Assembly: GCA_029287275.1 (NCBI GenBank)
Contig: JARFRL010000420.1
Span: 1-7,720, forward strand
From: Pontiella desulfatans
GTDB lineage: Bacteria; Verrucomicrobiota; Kiritimatiellia; Kiritimatiellales; Pontiellaceae
DNA: 7,720 bases
Direction of reading: 5' to 3'
Shown here: positions 1 through 6,030 of the stretch, piece by piece
Numbering within the stretch: the stretch's first letter is position 1
Layout: each line of letters begins with the position of its first letter
Notes under the pieces: model-generated
Seen by the model: only the letters and a program-made list of their open reading frames with translations
Database searches by the model: none
What the model was told of the DNA's origin: nothing
Made by a program: the position numbers and the translations under genes

Positions 1-407
1 TCCACGGATTTCGGCGCGAGGATCGGGAAATATTCATTGGACTGATGCCCGCCCGCGAGCGGAATCACTTTCGTGAGCATCAACGAACGCCATTTCCCGC
101 GCAGGCCGATCCGCCTCGGCACGCCCGCCAGGGTCGGCAGACACGCGGAGCGGACGGACTTGGGCAGAATGAACGCCCGGTCGAACTTCATCGCTTTGAG
201 CTTCGCGATGGTCGCTCCTGTTTTTTCGATCGTTTGCACGTCGTCGATTGCGGCGTGCGTTTCCCAAAGCGGTTTCAGGTAGGGTTTGCACAGCATGGTG
301 ATGTGGGCGGTTGGATTTTCGGCGCGACACGCCTGTATGGCCGGCATGCTCATGATGGCGTCGCCGATCCAGTTCAGTCCAACAATGAGTACGCGTTCGC
401 TCGTCAT
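1..407 (-). CDS. waaF: ADP-heptose:LPS heptosyltransferase II (WaaF/RfaF, GT9 family), 3' end cut by the window
   Basis: This is the N-terminal 135 residues of a glycosyltransferase family 9 enzyme. The family transfers L-glycero-D-manno-heptose from ADP-heptose to the inner core of LPS on the cytoplasmic face of the inner membrane. Visible marks are the opening VLIVGLNWIGDAIMSMPAIQ (about residues 6-25), which is the GT9 Rossmann start, and FDRAFILPKSVRSA followed by LAGVPRRIGLRGKWR (about 75-107), which parallels WaaF rather than WaaC from memory. The ATG at 407-405 overlaps the TGA of lpxK (406-404) as ATGA. No clear Shine-Dalgarno sequence precedes it, so translational coupling to lpxK is likely. 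The frame is open to base 1, and the C-terminal donor-binding domain lies outside the window. A different GT9 heptosyltransferase is possible because only a third of the protein is visible. Confidence 0.86.
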   Translation of the reverse strand, partial: MTSERVLIVGLNWIGDAIMSMPAIQACRAENPTAHITMLCKPYLKPLWETHAAIDDVQTIEKTGATIAKLKAMKFDRAFILPKSVRSACLPTLAGVPRRIGLRGKWRSLMLTKVIPLAGGHQSNEYFPILAPKSV

Positions 408-1585
408 GACGCCCGGGGGGATTTGAAACAGATGCGCGAGATCCAGTCCATGAACTCCTCCTCGCCGCTGAGCATCTCGATCTCGACGCGCATGTAGATG
501 ACCGGGATGTCGCGCCGCTCGACGAAAGGAAACCGCACCGCGTCCTTCTCCGTGGTGAGGATGGCCTCGGCGCCGCGTTTGATGCTCCAGTTGATCGTGT
601 TGATGATTTCCTGTTGCGAGAAACGGTGGTGGTCCGCGAAGCGGCGGGTGTAGACGATTTCCGCGCCGAACGCCTCCAGCGCCTTTTCGAAACTTTCGGG
701 AACCGCGATGGCGGAAACCGCCGCGATTTTCATGCCGTTGAGCTTTTCGAGCGGATAGGTTTCGTCGCCGAAAACATCCTTCAGATATTTCGCGGCGTGT
801 CGGCATTCGGAAATTTCCGCGACCGGATTGAGTTTCCGCAACTGCTCCTTGAGCTCCGGTTCGCCTTCGTCGCCGCATTTGGTGATGAAAATGAACCCGG
901 CGCGTTTGATGTTGCGCATCGGCTCGCGCAAGAGGCCGCGCGGCAGCAAATGCCCGTGCCCGAATGGATTGGTTCGGTCGACCAACGCGATATCCAGACG
1001 ATGCCCGAGTTTCAAATACTGAAAGCCGTCGTCGAGGATCAGCGTGTCGCAACCGAGCTCTTTGATCGCGTATTTTCCGGCCTTGACGCGGTCTTTATCG
1101 ACCACCACCGAGACGTCGGGAAGATTCGAGGCGAGCATGTAGGGTTCGTCGCCCGCGGTCCAGGAATCGAGCAAGAGGCGCTTGCCGTCGGACACGACGC
1201 GCGGCGGCGTTTCGATTTTCCCGGTCGTTACGCGCTGGATCATTTTCTCGCGGAACGACATTTCCTTGCTCTTGTAGCCGCGGCTGAGAATCGCGACCTT
1301 GCGGCCCTGTTGTTGCAGGTTGCGCGCGAAGACCTCCACCACCGGCGTTTTTCCCGTTCCGCCGACGGTCAGGTTGCCCACGCTGATCACTTGGCAACCG
1401 AGCGTGTTGCCGCGGATGATGCGATGCTTGTAGAGCTGGAGCCGAATCTGGACGATCAGAGAAAACAGCAGCGAGAATCCCTTCAACAGAACGCGCAGCG
1501 TGCTCGGCCACTTACCCTTTTCGGAGCCGTCGATGATCGACAGCATGTAGGTTTCGAGGTTTTCGATTTTCCGTTTGTTGGACAT
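404..1585 (-). CDS. lpxK: Tetraacyldisaccharide 4'-kinase (lipid A 4'-kinase)
   Basis: LpxK phosphorylates the 4' position of tetraacyldisaccharide-1-phosphate to give lipid IVA, at the inner membrane. The protein has 393 residues. A hydrophobic, basic N-terminal segment (about 33-55) is the likely membrane contact. It is followed by VGNLTVGGTGKTP with the P-loop GGTGKT at 75-80, SRGYKSK at 101-107, AGDEPYMLA at 144-152, LILDDGFQ at 182-189, LLPRGLLREP at 213-222, FADHHRF at 316-322 and TTEKDAVRF at 344-352. All main family motifs are intact. It is longer than the proteobacterial enzymes, mostly through residues of about 107-140 and the N-terminus, a form I associate with the PVC group. The ATG at 1585 is chosen because the N-terminal helix belongs to this family form, although no good Shine-Dalgarno sequence is seen. 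It is the first gene of a two-gene LPS operon with waaF. Confidence 0.96.
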   Translation of the reverse strand: MSNKRKIENLETYMLSIIDGSEKGKWPSTLRVLLKGFSLLFSLIVQIRLQLYKHRIIRGNTLGCQVISVGNLTVGGTGKTPVVEVFARNLQQQGRKVAILSRGYKSKEMSFREKMIQRVTTGKIETPPRVVSDGKRLLLDSWTAGDEPYMLASNLPDVSVVVDKDRVKAGKYAIKELGCDTLILDDGFQYLKLGHRLDIALVDRTNPFGHGHLLPRGLLREPMRNIKRAGFIFITKCGDEGEPELKEQLRKLNPVAEISECRHAAKYLKDVFGDETYPLEKLNGMKIAAVSAIAVPESFEKALEAFGAEIVYTRRFADHHRFSQQEIINTINWSIKRGAEAILTTEKDAVRFPFVERRDIPVIYMRVEIEMLSGEEEFMDWISRICFKSPRAS

Positions 1586-1617
1586 AGGTTTCGGCCGCGC
1601 TAAAAAAGTGTGAGCGC

Positions 1618-1645
1618 ACTATACGCTTTGAGGCGCGTTCTTCAA
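1618..1645 (-). promoter_or_regulatory. Probable sigma70-type promoter of lpxK-waaF
   Basis: Reading the minus strand, TTGAAG (1645-1640, four of six matches to TTGACA) is followed after 16 bases by TATAGT (1623-1618, five of six matches to TATAAT). Transcription would start near 1611, leaving a leader of about 25 bases before the lpxK ATG. The site lies between the metK terminator and lpxK, where a new promoter is needed. It is called by eye only. Confidence 0.5.
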
Positions 1646-1656
1646 GACGGGACATG

Positions 1657-1687
1657 AAAAAGCGCCCCGAGGATTCGGGACGCTTTT
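1657..1687 (-). terminator. Rho-independent terminator of metK
   Basis: The arm AAAAGCG-C-CCCGA (1658-1670) pairs with TCGGG-A-CGCTTTT (1675-1687) around the four-base loop GGAT, with a single C/A mismatch. On the minus strand the hairpin ends in five T residues (1661-1657). It starts 23 bases after the metK stop at 1711. The outer A/T arms also allow weak action on the plus strand, but no plus-strand gene needs it here. Confidence 0.88.
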
Positions 1688-1710
1688 CCGACGCGAAACG
1701 CGGCGCGGCG

Positions 1711-2898
1711 TTACGCGTTGACGGCCGCTTTCAGCGCGTCGATTTTGTCGGTCTTTTCCCACGGGAACCGGCCGCGGCCGAAGTGACCATAGGCCGCGGA
1801 TTCGCGGTAGCTCCACCCATTGGGGGTCATGAGTCCCAGATCCTCGATGAGGGCGCTCGGGCGGAAGTCGAAAATCTCGCCGGACTTGAGCACGCGTTCG
1901 AGCACATGATCGTCCACCGCGCCCGTGCCGTAGGTATCGACGTTGATGCTGAGCGGTTCCGGCACGCCGATGGCGTACGCGACCTGAATCTCGCATTTCT
2001 CGGCGAGGCCCGCGGCGACGATGTTTTTCGCCGCGTAACGGGAATAGTACGCCGCGGAGCGGTCGACCTTGGAGGGGTCTTTCCCGGAGAACGCGCCGCC
2101 CCCATGGCTGCCGACGCCGCCATAGGTGTCGACGATGATCTTGCGGCCCGTGAGGCCCGCGTCGCCATGCGGTCCGCCAATGACGAATTTGCCGGTCGGG
2201 TTGATGAAGTATTCGGTTTCGTCTTTCAGCAGTCCGGTGGGCGCGAGCACGTCCTTGCACACTTGGATCAGATCCTCGCGGATTCGCTCGAGGGAAACGT
2301 CGTCGGTTTGATGCGAGATCACGACCGTCTCGATCGCGACCGGTTTGCCTTCGTTGTATTGAACGGAAACCTGCGATTTGGAATCGGGTCGAAGATAAGG
2401 GATCGTTCCGGCTTTGCGAATCTTCTGCAGTTCGTCGAGCAGACGATGGCTGAACGCGATCGGCGCGGGCATCAGCTCCTCGGTGTCGTTGCAGGCGTAG
2501 CCGAACATCATGCCCTGGTCGCCGGCGCCCTGCTCCGCGAAGAGTCCTTCGCCTTCGGTAACGCCTTGGGAAATGTCGGGCGACTGACCGTGCAGCCGAT
2601 TGATGTATTCAAACGTTTCGGAGCAGAACTCCAGCTCTTCGCGGTCGTAACCGATGTCGCGGCAAACGGCGCGCGCGATCTTTTCGGCATCAATGTCGTC
2701 CCAACCGGCGCACGTGATTTCGCCGGCGTTGACGACGAGATTGGTGGTGGTCAGCGTTTCGCAGGCCACGCGGCTTTTGGCGTCTTTCGCGAGACAGGCG
2801 TCGAGAATGGCGTCGGAAATCTGGTCGCAGACCTTGTCCGGATGGCCCTCGGAAACGGATTCGGACGTGAATACGTGATCAACTCGGATTTTACTCAT
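1711..2898 (-). CDS. metK: S-adenosylmethionine synthetase (methionine adenosyltransferase)
   Basis: MetK makes S-adenosylmethionine from methionine and ATP in the cytoplasm, as a homotetramer with Mg2+ and K+. The 395-residue length is normal for bacteria. The N-terminal domain carries FTSESVSEGHPDK (10-22) with the ATP-binding HPDK. The central signature GAGDQGMMFGYA is at 124-135. The second signature GGGAFSGKD, which contributes phosphate-binding and metal-binding residues, is at 266-274. The C-terminal PYG-like segment AAYGHFGRGRFPWEKTDK is complete, so the enzyme should be active. The ATG at 2898 is preceded by AGAGG (2907-2911) with an 8-base spacer. The gene is monocistronic: a terminator follows it, and a divergent HAD gene lies upstream across 164 bases that contain a nested inverted repeat. 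Confidence 0.98.
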   Translation of the reverse strand: MSKIRVDHVFTSESVSEGHPDKVCDQISDAILDACLAKDAKSRVACETLTTTNLVVNAGEITCAGWDDIDAEKIARAVCRDIGYDREELEFCSETFEYINRLHGQSPDISQGVTEGEGLFAEQGAGDQGMMFGYACNDTEELMPAPIAFSHRLLDELQKIRKAGTIPYLRPDSKSQVSVQYNEGKPVAIETVVISHQTDDVSLERIREDLIQVCKDVLAPTGLLKDETEYFINPTGKFVIGGPHGDAGLTGRKIIVDTYGGVGSHGGGAFSGKDPSKVDRSAAYYSRYAAKNIVAAGLAEKCEIQVAYAIGVPEPLSINVDTYGTGAVDDHVLERVLKSGEIFDFRPSALIEDLGLMTPNGWSYRESAAYGHFGRGRFPWEKTDKIDALKAAVNA

Positions 2899-2906
2899 TT
2901 TTCAAA

Positions 2907-2911
2907 CCTCT
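2907..2911 (-). promoter_or_regulatory. Ribosome binding site of metK
   Basis: AGAGG on the minus strand lies 8 bases before the metK ATG at 2898, which confirms that start. Further upstream, TATATT (2938-2933) is a possible -10 box (five of six matches), but no convincing -35 box accompanies it. Confidence 0.6.
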
Positions 2912-2951
2912 ATTCGTTTATGCGGATTAATGAATATAGTGAAGGAAGATA

Positions 2952-2995
2952 GCGTTTGGTTTTATGGATTTCCAACCAAATCGCCCAAAAAACGC
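2952..2995. promoter_or_regulatory. Nested inverted repeat in the metK/HAD divergent region (operator or leader hairpin)
   Basis: TTTGGTT (2955-2961) and AACCAAA (2974-2980) form a perfect 7-bp stem around a 12-base loop. GCG (2952-2954) and CGC (2982-2984) extend it to 10 bp with one bulged T at 2981. The bases GCGTTT (2952-2957) can instead pair with AAACGC (2990-2995), so two exclusive folds exist. If the TATATT at 2938-2933 is the metK -10 box, the repeat lies over the -35 region and would be a repressor operator. If transcription starts further upstream, it is a metK leader structure. It matches no SAM riboswitch class that I know. Confidence 0.4.
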
Positions 2996-3062
2996 CTTTC
3001 TGGGTTGAATGCTTGACCGGCCGCGCCTCGCCGACCTACTCTCTGGATTTACTGGGCCTGAT

Positions 3063-3947
3063 ATGAGAGCATTCACTAAAGACGACCTGATCAATTTCCT
3101 TCCCAAATTCGACACCTTCGTGGGTATCGACTCCGACGGGTGCGTGTTCGACACGATGGAAACCAAGCAGAAAGATCACTTTCACCCCGCGATCATTCGC
3201 CACTGGGGCCTGGAAGCCATCGAACCCCAGGCGCGCGCCGCGGCGGAGTTCACCTATCTTTACTCGACGTTCCGCGGGCTGAACCGCTTTCTCGGCCTGT
3301 GCAAAACCTTCGAGTTGCTGAACGACTGGCCGGAAGCGCGGGATCGAGCCGCGTTGCCGGATCCCGCGTCGCTCCGGGAATATTGCGACTCCGGCATGCC
3401 GCTCAGCAACGCGACCATCCAAGCCGAGGCGGAACGCACCGGCGACAAGCTGCTCGCCGACGCCTATCAATGGAGCGTTGATCTCAATCTGGACATCGAC
3501 CAAAACATGCCCGATCCGCCCCCGTTCCGCGGCGCGGTAAACGCGTTGCGCCGGATTCATGAAACCTCCGACGCGATCGTGATTTCGCAGACCCAGGCGG
3601 TCGCGCTGTTGAAGGACTGGTACCGCGACGATCTGGCGAAATACGTCTCCGTCATCGCGGGCCCGGAACTCGGCAGCAAGATCGACCATTTCACCATGGC
3701 CGCGGTCGACCGCTATCCCGCCAAATCCATCCTGATGATGGGCGACGCGCCCGGCGACCTGGCGACGGCCCTCGCGATTGGCTGCTGCTTTTACCCGATC
3801 AACCCAGGCCACGAGGTGGATAGCTGGACGCGCTTCATGGACGAGGCGCACGCCCTTTTTCTCGCCGGAAACTTTTCGGACGAATATCAGAACAAACTCA
3901 TCCGCGAATTCAAAGCGCTACTACCGGAGACCCCGCCATGGAAGTAA
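3063..3947 (+). CDS. HAD-superfamily hydrolase, probable phosphatase of unknown substrate
   Basis: The 294-residue protein carries the haloacid dehalogenase motifs in order. Motif I is GIDSDGCVFDTM (21-32), with nucleophile D23 and acid/base D25. Motif II is VISQT, with S175. The motif III lysine is K206 or K221. Motif IV is MGDAPGD (226-232), with D228 and D232. Residues of about 33-150 between motifs I and II are an alpha-helical cap that probably selects the substrate. All catalytic residues are present, so it should be an Mg2+-dependent phosphohydrolase in the cytoplasm. The substrate is not predictable from sequence. An in-frame ATG at 3009 would add 18 residues. I prefer 3063 because motif I normally lies close to the N-terminus and the extra residues look unrelated, but neither start has a good Shine-Dalgarno sequence. 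Its end overlaps the larB start by 10 bases, so the two are co-transcribed and probably translationally coupled. Confidence 0.85.
   Translation: MRAFTKDDLINFLPKFDTFVGIDSDGCVFDTMETKQKDHFHPAIIRHWGLEAIEPQARAAAEFTYLYSTFRGLNRFLGLCKTFELLNDWPEARDRAALPDPASLREYCDSGMPLSNATIQAEAERTGDKLLADAYQWSVDLNLDIDQNMPDPPPFRGAVNALRRIHETSDAIVISQTQAVALLKDWYRDDLAKYVSVIAGPELGSKIDHFTMAAVDRYPAKSILMMGDAPGDLATALAIGCCFYPINPGHEVDSWTRFMDEAHALFLAGNFSDEYQNKLIREFKALLPETPPWK
3926..3930 (+). promoter_or_regulatory. Ribosome binding site of larB, inside the HAD gene
   Basis: GGAGA lies 7 bases before the ATG at 3938. It fixes the larB start, which falls before the HAD stop codon at 3945-3947. Confidence 0.6.
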
Positions 3948-4684
3948 ACAAACTCGTCAACCTGCTGACTCAATTCAAAAACGGCGAGGTCGAGATGACC
4001 CAAACGCTCGAGACGCTCAAGCAACTTCCCTTCGAAGACATGGGCTTCGCGAAGGTCGACCATCACCGCGCCTTGCGCACGGGCTATCCGGAGGTCGTTT
4101 TCTGCCAAGGAAAAACCCACGAACAGGTCGAGAAGATTTATCAAGCGCTGGCGAAACGCAACGACAACATTCTAATGACCCGCGCCGAACCCGCGTTGTT
4201 CGAGCGCCTCGAGAAGGTCGACGACCGATTGGTTTACAACGAGCTCGGGCGCACCATCTCCCTCGAGACCGAGGAACGGGAAAAAACCGGCGCCGTGCTG
4301 GTGATCTCCGCGGGCACGGCCGACATCCCCGTCGCCGAGGAAGCCGCGGTCACCGCCTCGATTTCCGGCGCCAAGGTGGAACGACTCTACGACTGCGGGG
4401 TCGCGGGCATCCATCGTCTTTTGGCGCAGAACGAGAAGATCCAGCAGGCGCGGGCGATCGTCGCGGTGGCGGGCATGGAAGGCGCGTTGCCGTCCGTCGT
4501 CGGCGGCCTCGCGGCGTGCCCCGTGATCGCGGTGCCGACGTCGGTCGGCTATGGTTCGCACATGAACGGACTCGCCCCGCTGTTCACCATGCTCAATTCC
4601 TGCGCGCCCAACATCACCGTCGTGAACATCGACAACGGTTTCGGCGCGGGCTTCTCCGCGGCGATGATCAACGCGACGAAGTAA
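3938..4684 (+). CDS. larB: LarB, pyridinium-3,5-biscarboxylic acid mononucleotide synthase (nickel-pincer cofactor synthesis)
   Basis: LarB carboxylates nicotinic acid adenine dinucleotide and releases AMP, giving the precursor that LarE and LarC turn into the nickel-pincer nucleotide of lactate racemase and other LarA-type enzymes. The 248-residue length fits the family. The N-terminal part has the conserved DHHRALRTGYPEVVFCQGKT block (41-60). The C-terminal PurE-like domain has SAGTADIPVAEEAAVTA (124-140), YDCGVAGIHRLL (151-162), VAGMEGALPSVVGGL (177-191), CPVIAVPTSVGYGSHMNGLA (194-213) and LNSCAPNITVVNIDNGFGAG (219-238). E181 and C222 fall where I recall the catalytic Glu and Cys of characterised LarB. 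No larA, larC or larE is visible here. It is coupled to the HAD gene upstream and ends directly against a convergent gene. Confidence 0.95.
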   Translation: MEVNKLVNLLTQFKNGEVEMTQTLETLKQLPFEDMGFAKVDHHRALRTGYPEVVFCQGKTHEQVEKIYQALAKRNDNILMTRAEPALFERLEKVDDRLVYNELGRTISLETEEREKTGAVLVISAGTADIPVAEEAAVTASISGAKVERLYDCGVAGIHRLLAQNEKIQQARAIVAVAGMEGALPSVVGGLAACPVIAVPTSVGYGSHMNGLAPLFTMLNSCAPNITVVNIDNGFGAGFSAAMINATK

Positions 4685-5842
4685 TCATTTAATCTCGCGG
4701 AGCAGCGCTCGAAAGCGCTTCATCGCTTTCATTTTTTCTTCCATGCTCAGGATCGGCTCCAACGCTCGTTCATAGGCTTTGTTTCCGCGATGGCCGACCA
4801 TAAGCGCCCAGGCGTACGCCTCGGAGCGATCGCGCGCGACGCCGGTCCCTTTGCCATAGATGAAGACGCATTTTATCTGCGACTCAAGCCGGTCCTGTTT
4901 GGCGGCCTTGAGATACCAGTGCGCCGCGGCTTTCAGATCGGCTTCCGCTCCGTTCTCGACGTAGAGTCCCGCCAGCTTTTCCTGATATTCCGCGTCGCCG
5001 CTTTCCGCGACCTTCTCGCAGTGTTTCATTAAAAGCGCGCGGTCTTTTTCCAGATAGTAGTCGACCAGCAACTTGTCGGCCTCGACACGTCCCTGCTCCG
5101 CGGCTTTCGTCAGCCACGTGACGGCCATCCGTCGAGCCTCGGGTTCCGACGCCTCGCTCCAGTAATACCGACCCAAGGTCAGTTGCGCGTCCGCGTCGCC
5201 GGATCGCGCTTGTTTAACAACGAGGCCGAGTCCGGGCTTGGCATCCGTTAGATACGCGGACCATTCCTGAAAATTATTCGCGATCATCCGGACGCACTTC
5301 TCGTCGCCGCGCGCGGCGCCGCGCTGAAACCATTCAACGGCCTTCGCCTCATCGGCGGCGACGCCCCGGCCGAACAGGTAGTAGTTTCCCATGGCATGGA
5401 AGGCTCCCCCGAATTCCCGCGCCGCGGCCTGGCGCATCCATTTCACGGCTTCCTCCGGATCCTTCCGCAGACCGAGCTCACCGTTGGCGTAACTTTCCCC
5501 GAGCTTGTACTGAGCGGGGGCGTAATAGTATCCGGCCGCCTTGTTCAGCCAGTACAGAGCCCGTTCATCATTTCGTGGAACGCCGCTTCCTTCCGCGTGG
5601 CACAGCGCGAGCGCGTATTGGGCCTTCGGAAGATTCTGAACCGCGGCCTTTTCATACCACGCCGCGGCAAGTTCGAGATTCCGCTCGACCTCATCGCCCG
5701 CGCGGTGGATTTCGGCTAGATCGTACTGAGCTTCCGGCGAGCCGCTCTCCGCGTCTTTGGTCAACAAGCGCGCCCGAGGCCCCGCGCTCGCGTGAAAAAC
5801 CGCGAGCCCCGCCAGAATCAACACCTTACTCCAATTTCGCAC
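4685..5842 (-). CDS. Secreted Sel1-like repeat (TPR-type) protein
   Basis: The predicted protein has 385 residues. MRNWSK, the hydrophobic VLILAGLAVF and HASA before Gly form a signal peptide, with cleavage expected near residue 20. The absence of a lipobox suggests a periplasmic or secreted protein. The rest is a run of about seven Sel1-like repeats of roughly 36 residues, near 34-69, 70-104, 107-141, 143-176, 212-248, 279-314 and 315-350. They show the typical AxxGxxxAQYxLGxxYxxGxGVxxDxxxAxxWxxKAA pattern. Such repeats build alpha-solenoids that bind other proteins, and no catalytic motif is seen. The GTG at 5842 is chosen over an in-frame TTG at 5863 because GGAGG lies 5 bases before it and the signal peptide then begins at once. 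The stop codon abuts the larB stop with no spacer. The partner and role are unknown. Confidence 0.88.
   Translation of the reverse strand: MRNWSKVLILAGLAVFHASAGPRARLLTKDAESGSPEAQYDLAEIHRAGDEVERNLELAAAWYEKAAVQNLPKAQYALALCHAEGSGVPRNDERALYWLNKAAGYYYAPAQYKLGESYANGELGLRKDPEEAVKWMRQAAAREFGGAFHAMGNYYLFGRGVAADEAKAVEWFQRGAARGDEKCVRMIANNFQEWSAYLTDAKPGLGLVVKQARSGDADAQLTLGRYYWSEASEPEARRMAVTWLTKAAEQGRVEADKLLVDYYLEKDRALLMKHCEKVAESGDAEYQEKLAGLYVENGAEADLKAAAHWYLKAAKQDRLESQIKCVFIYGKGTGVARDRSEAYAWALMVGHRGNKAYERALEPILSMEEKMKAMKRFRALLREIK
4711..4740 (+). terminator. Rho-independent terminator of the HAD-larB operon, inside the convergent gene
   Basis: GAAAGCG (4711-4717) and CGCTTTC (4724-4730) form a perfect 7-bp stem with a 6-base loop, followed by A and six T residues (4732-4737) and then CTT. 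It begins 27 bases after the larB stop and lies wholly within the last codons of the Sel1 gene, where the opposite strand encodes the lysine-rich EEKMKAMKRF. On the minus strand no T tract follows the stem, so it should act only on plus-strand transcripts. Confidence 0.72.
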
Positions 5843-5847
5843 GTCGC

Positions 5848-5852
5848 CCTCC
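5848..5852 (-). promoter_or_regulatory. Ribosome binding site that sets the Sel1 gene start
   Basis: GGAGG on the minus strand lies 5 bases before the GTG at 5842-5840. Starting at the upstream TTG (5863) would bury this site in the coding sequence and push the signal peptide inward by seven residues, including acidic ones. The GTG start is therefore preferred. Confidence 0.75.
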
Positions 5853-5882
5853 GCGGTCAACAAAACCGCTTAACCGGCTCCG

Positions 5883-5911
5883 TTTATCTATAATCCCGGG
5901 GTGAATGCCAA
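5883..5911 (-). promoter_or_regulatory. Possible promoter of the Sel1-repeat gene
   Basis: On the minus strand TTGGCA (5911-5906, five of six matches to the -35 consensus) is followed after 17 bases by GATAAA (5888-5883, four of six matches). This leaves a leader of roughly 35 bases before the GTG. A perfect TATAAT for the opposite strand sits inside the spacer at 5889-5894, without a good -35 partner. The two directions may therefore share or compete for this site. It is called by eye only. Confidence 0.35.
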
Positions 5912-5974
5912 CCCTTTATCAGGTCGCATTCCATCTAAATCTTAACCAATAGAGGCTGTTGCGTCTAAATCCGC

Positions 5975-6003
5975 TTGATTATCGCCAGCGGTTTGGAGAT
6001 ATT
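5975..6003 (+). promoter_or_regulatory. Possible promoter of the efpL-dus operon
   Basis: TTGATT (5975-5980) and GATATT (5998-6003) are spaced by 17 bases, each with four of six consensus matches. Transcription would start near 6010, giving a leader of about 20 bases. The perfect TATAAT at 5889-5894 is an alternative, with a leader of about 130 bases but no clear -35 box. Confidence 0.35.
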
Positions 6004-6019
6004 GCGCGTTTCGTGAATC

Positions 6020-6024
6020 AGGAG
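6020..6024 (+). promoter_or_regulatory. Ribosome binding site of the EF-P-like gene
   Basis: AGGAG lies 6 bases before the ATG at 6031. It decides the start against a longer in-frame reading from 5959, whose 24 extra residues match nothing in the EF-P family. Confidence 0.85.
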
Positions 6025-6030
6025 AATTTA

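Noticed and set aside
614..1603. Plus-strand open frame (329 codons) opposite lpxK
   Set aside because: LpxK on the minus strand carries every family motif. The antisense product is low-information, His/Arg/Asp-rich sequence with no domain.
1654..2952. Long plus-strand open frame (432 codons) opposite metK
   Set aside because: It is the antisense shadow of a clear MetK with all signatures. Its composition is the Arg/Val/Gly-rich type that GC-rich antisense frames give, and it has no recognisable motif.
3009..3062. Extended start of the HAD gene at the ATG at 3009
   Set aside because: The 18 extra residues do not resemble a HAD N-terminus and no Shine-Dalgarno sequence is present. It is not fully excluded because the 3063 start also lacks a good one.
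2899..3062. A known SAM-sensing riboswitch upstream of metK
   Set aside because: The leader is short and I could not fit the core of the SAM-I, SAM-II, SMK, SAM-Chlorobi or SAM-VI forms. Only an unclassified inverted repeat is seen.
3036..3851. Minus-strand open frame (271 codons) opposite the HAD gene
   Set aside because: The plus strand has ordered HAD motifs I to IV and the antisense frame has none. It is a GC-bias shadow.
3778..4692. Plus-strand open frame (304 codons) overlapping the HAD end and larB in another frame
   Set aside because: It is extremely Arg-rich with no motif, while larB in the competing frame is unambiguous and has a Shine-Dalgarno sequence.
5934..5971. Direct repeat TCTAAATC at 5934-5941 and 5964-5971, 30 bases apart
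   Set aside because: Eight AT-rich bases repeated twice in a promoter region is close to chance, and nothing else supports an operator.
5959..6030. N-terminal extension of the EF-P-like protein
   Set aside because: AGGAG six bases before the ATG at 6031 and the family N-terminus at that point show that the extension is untranslated leader.
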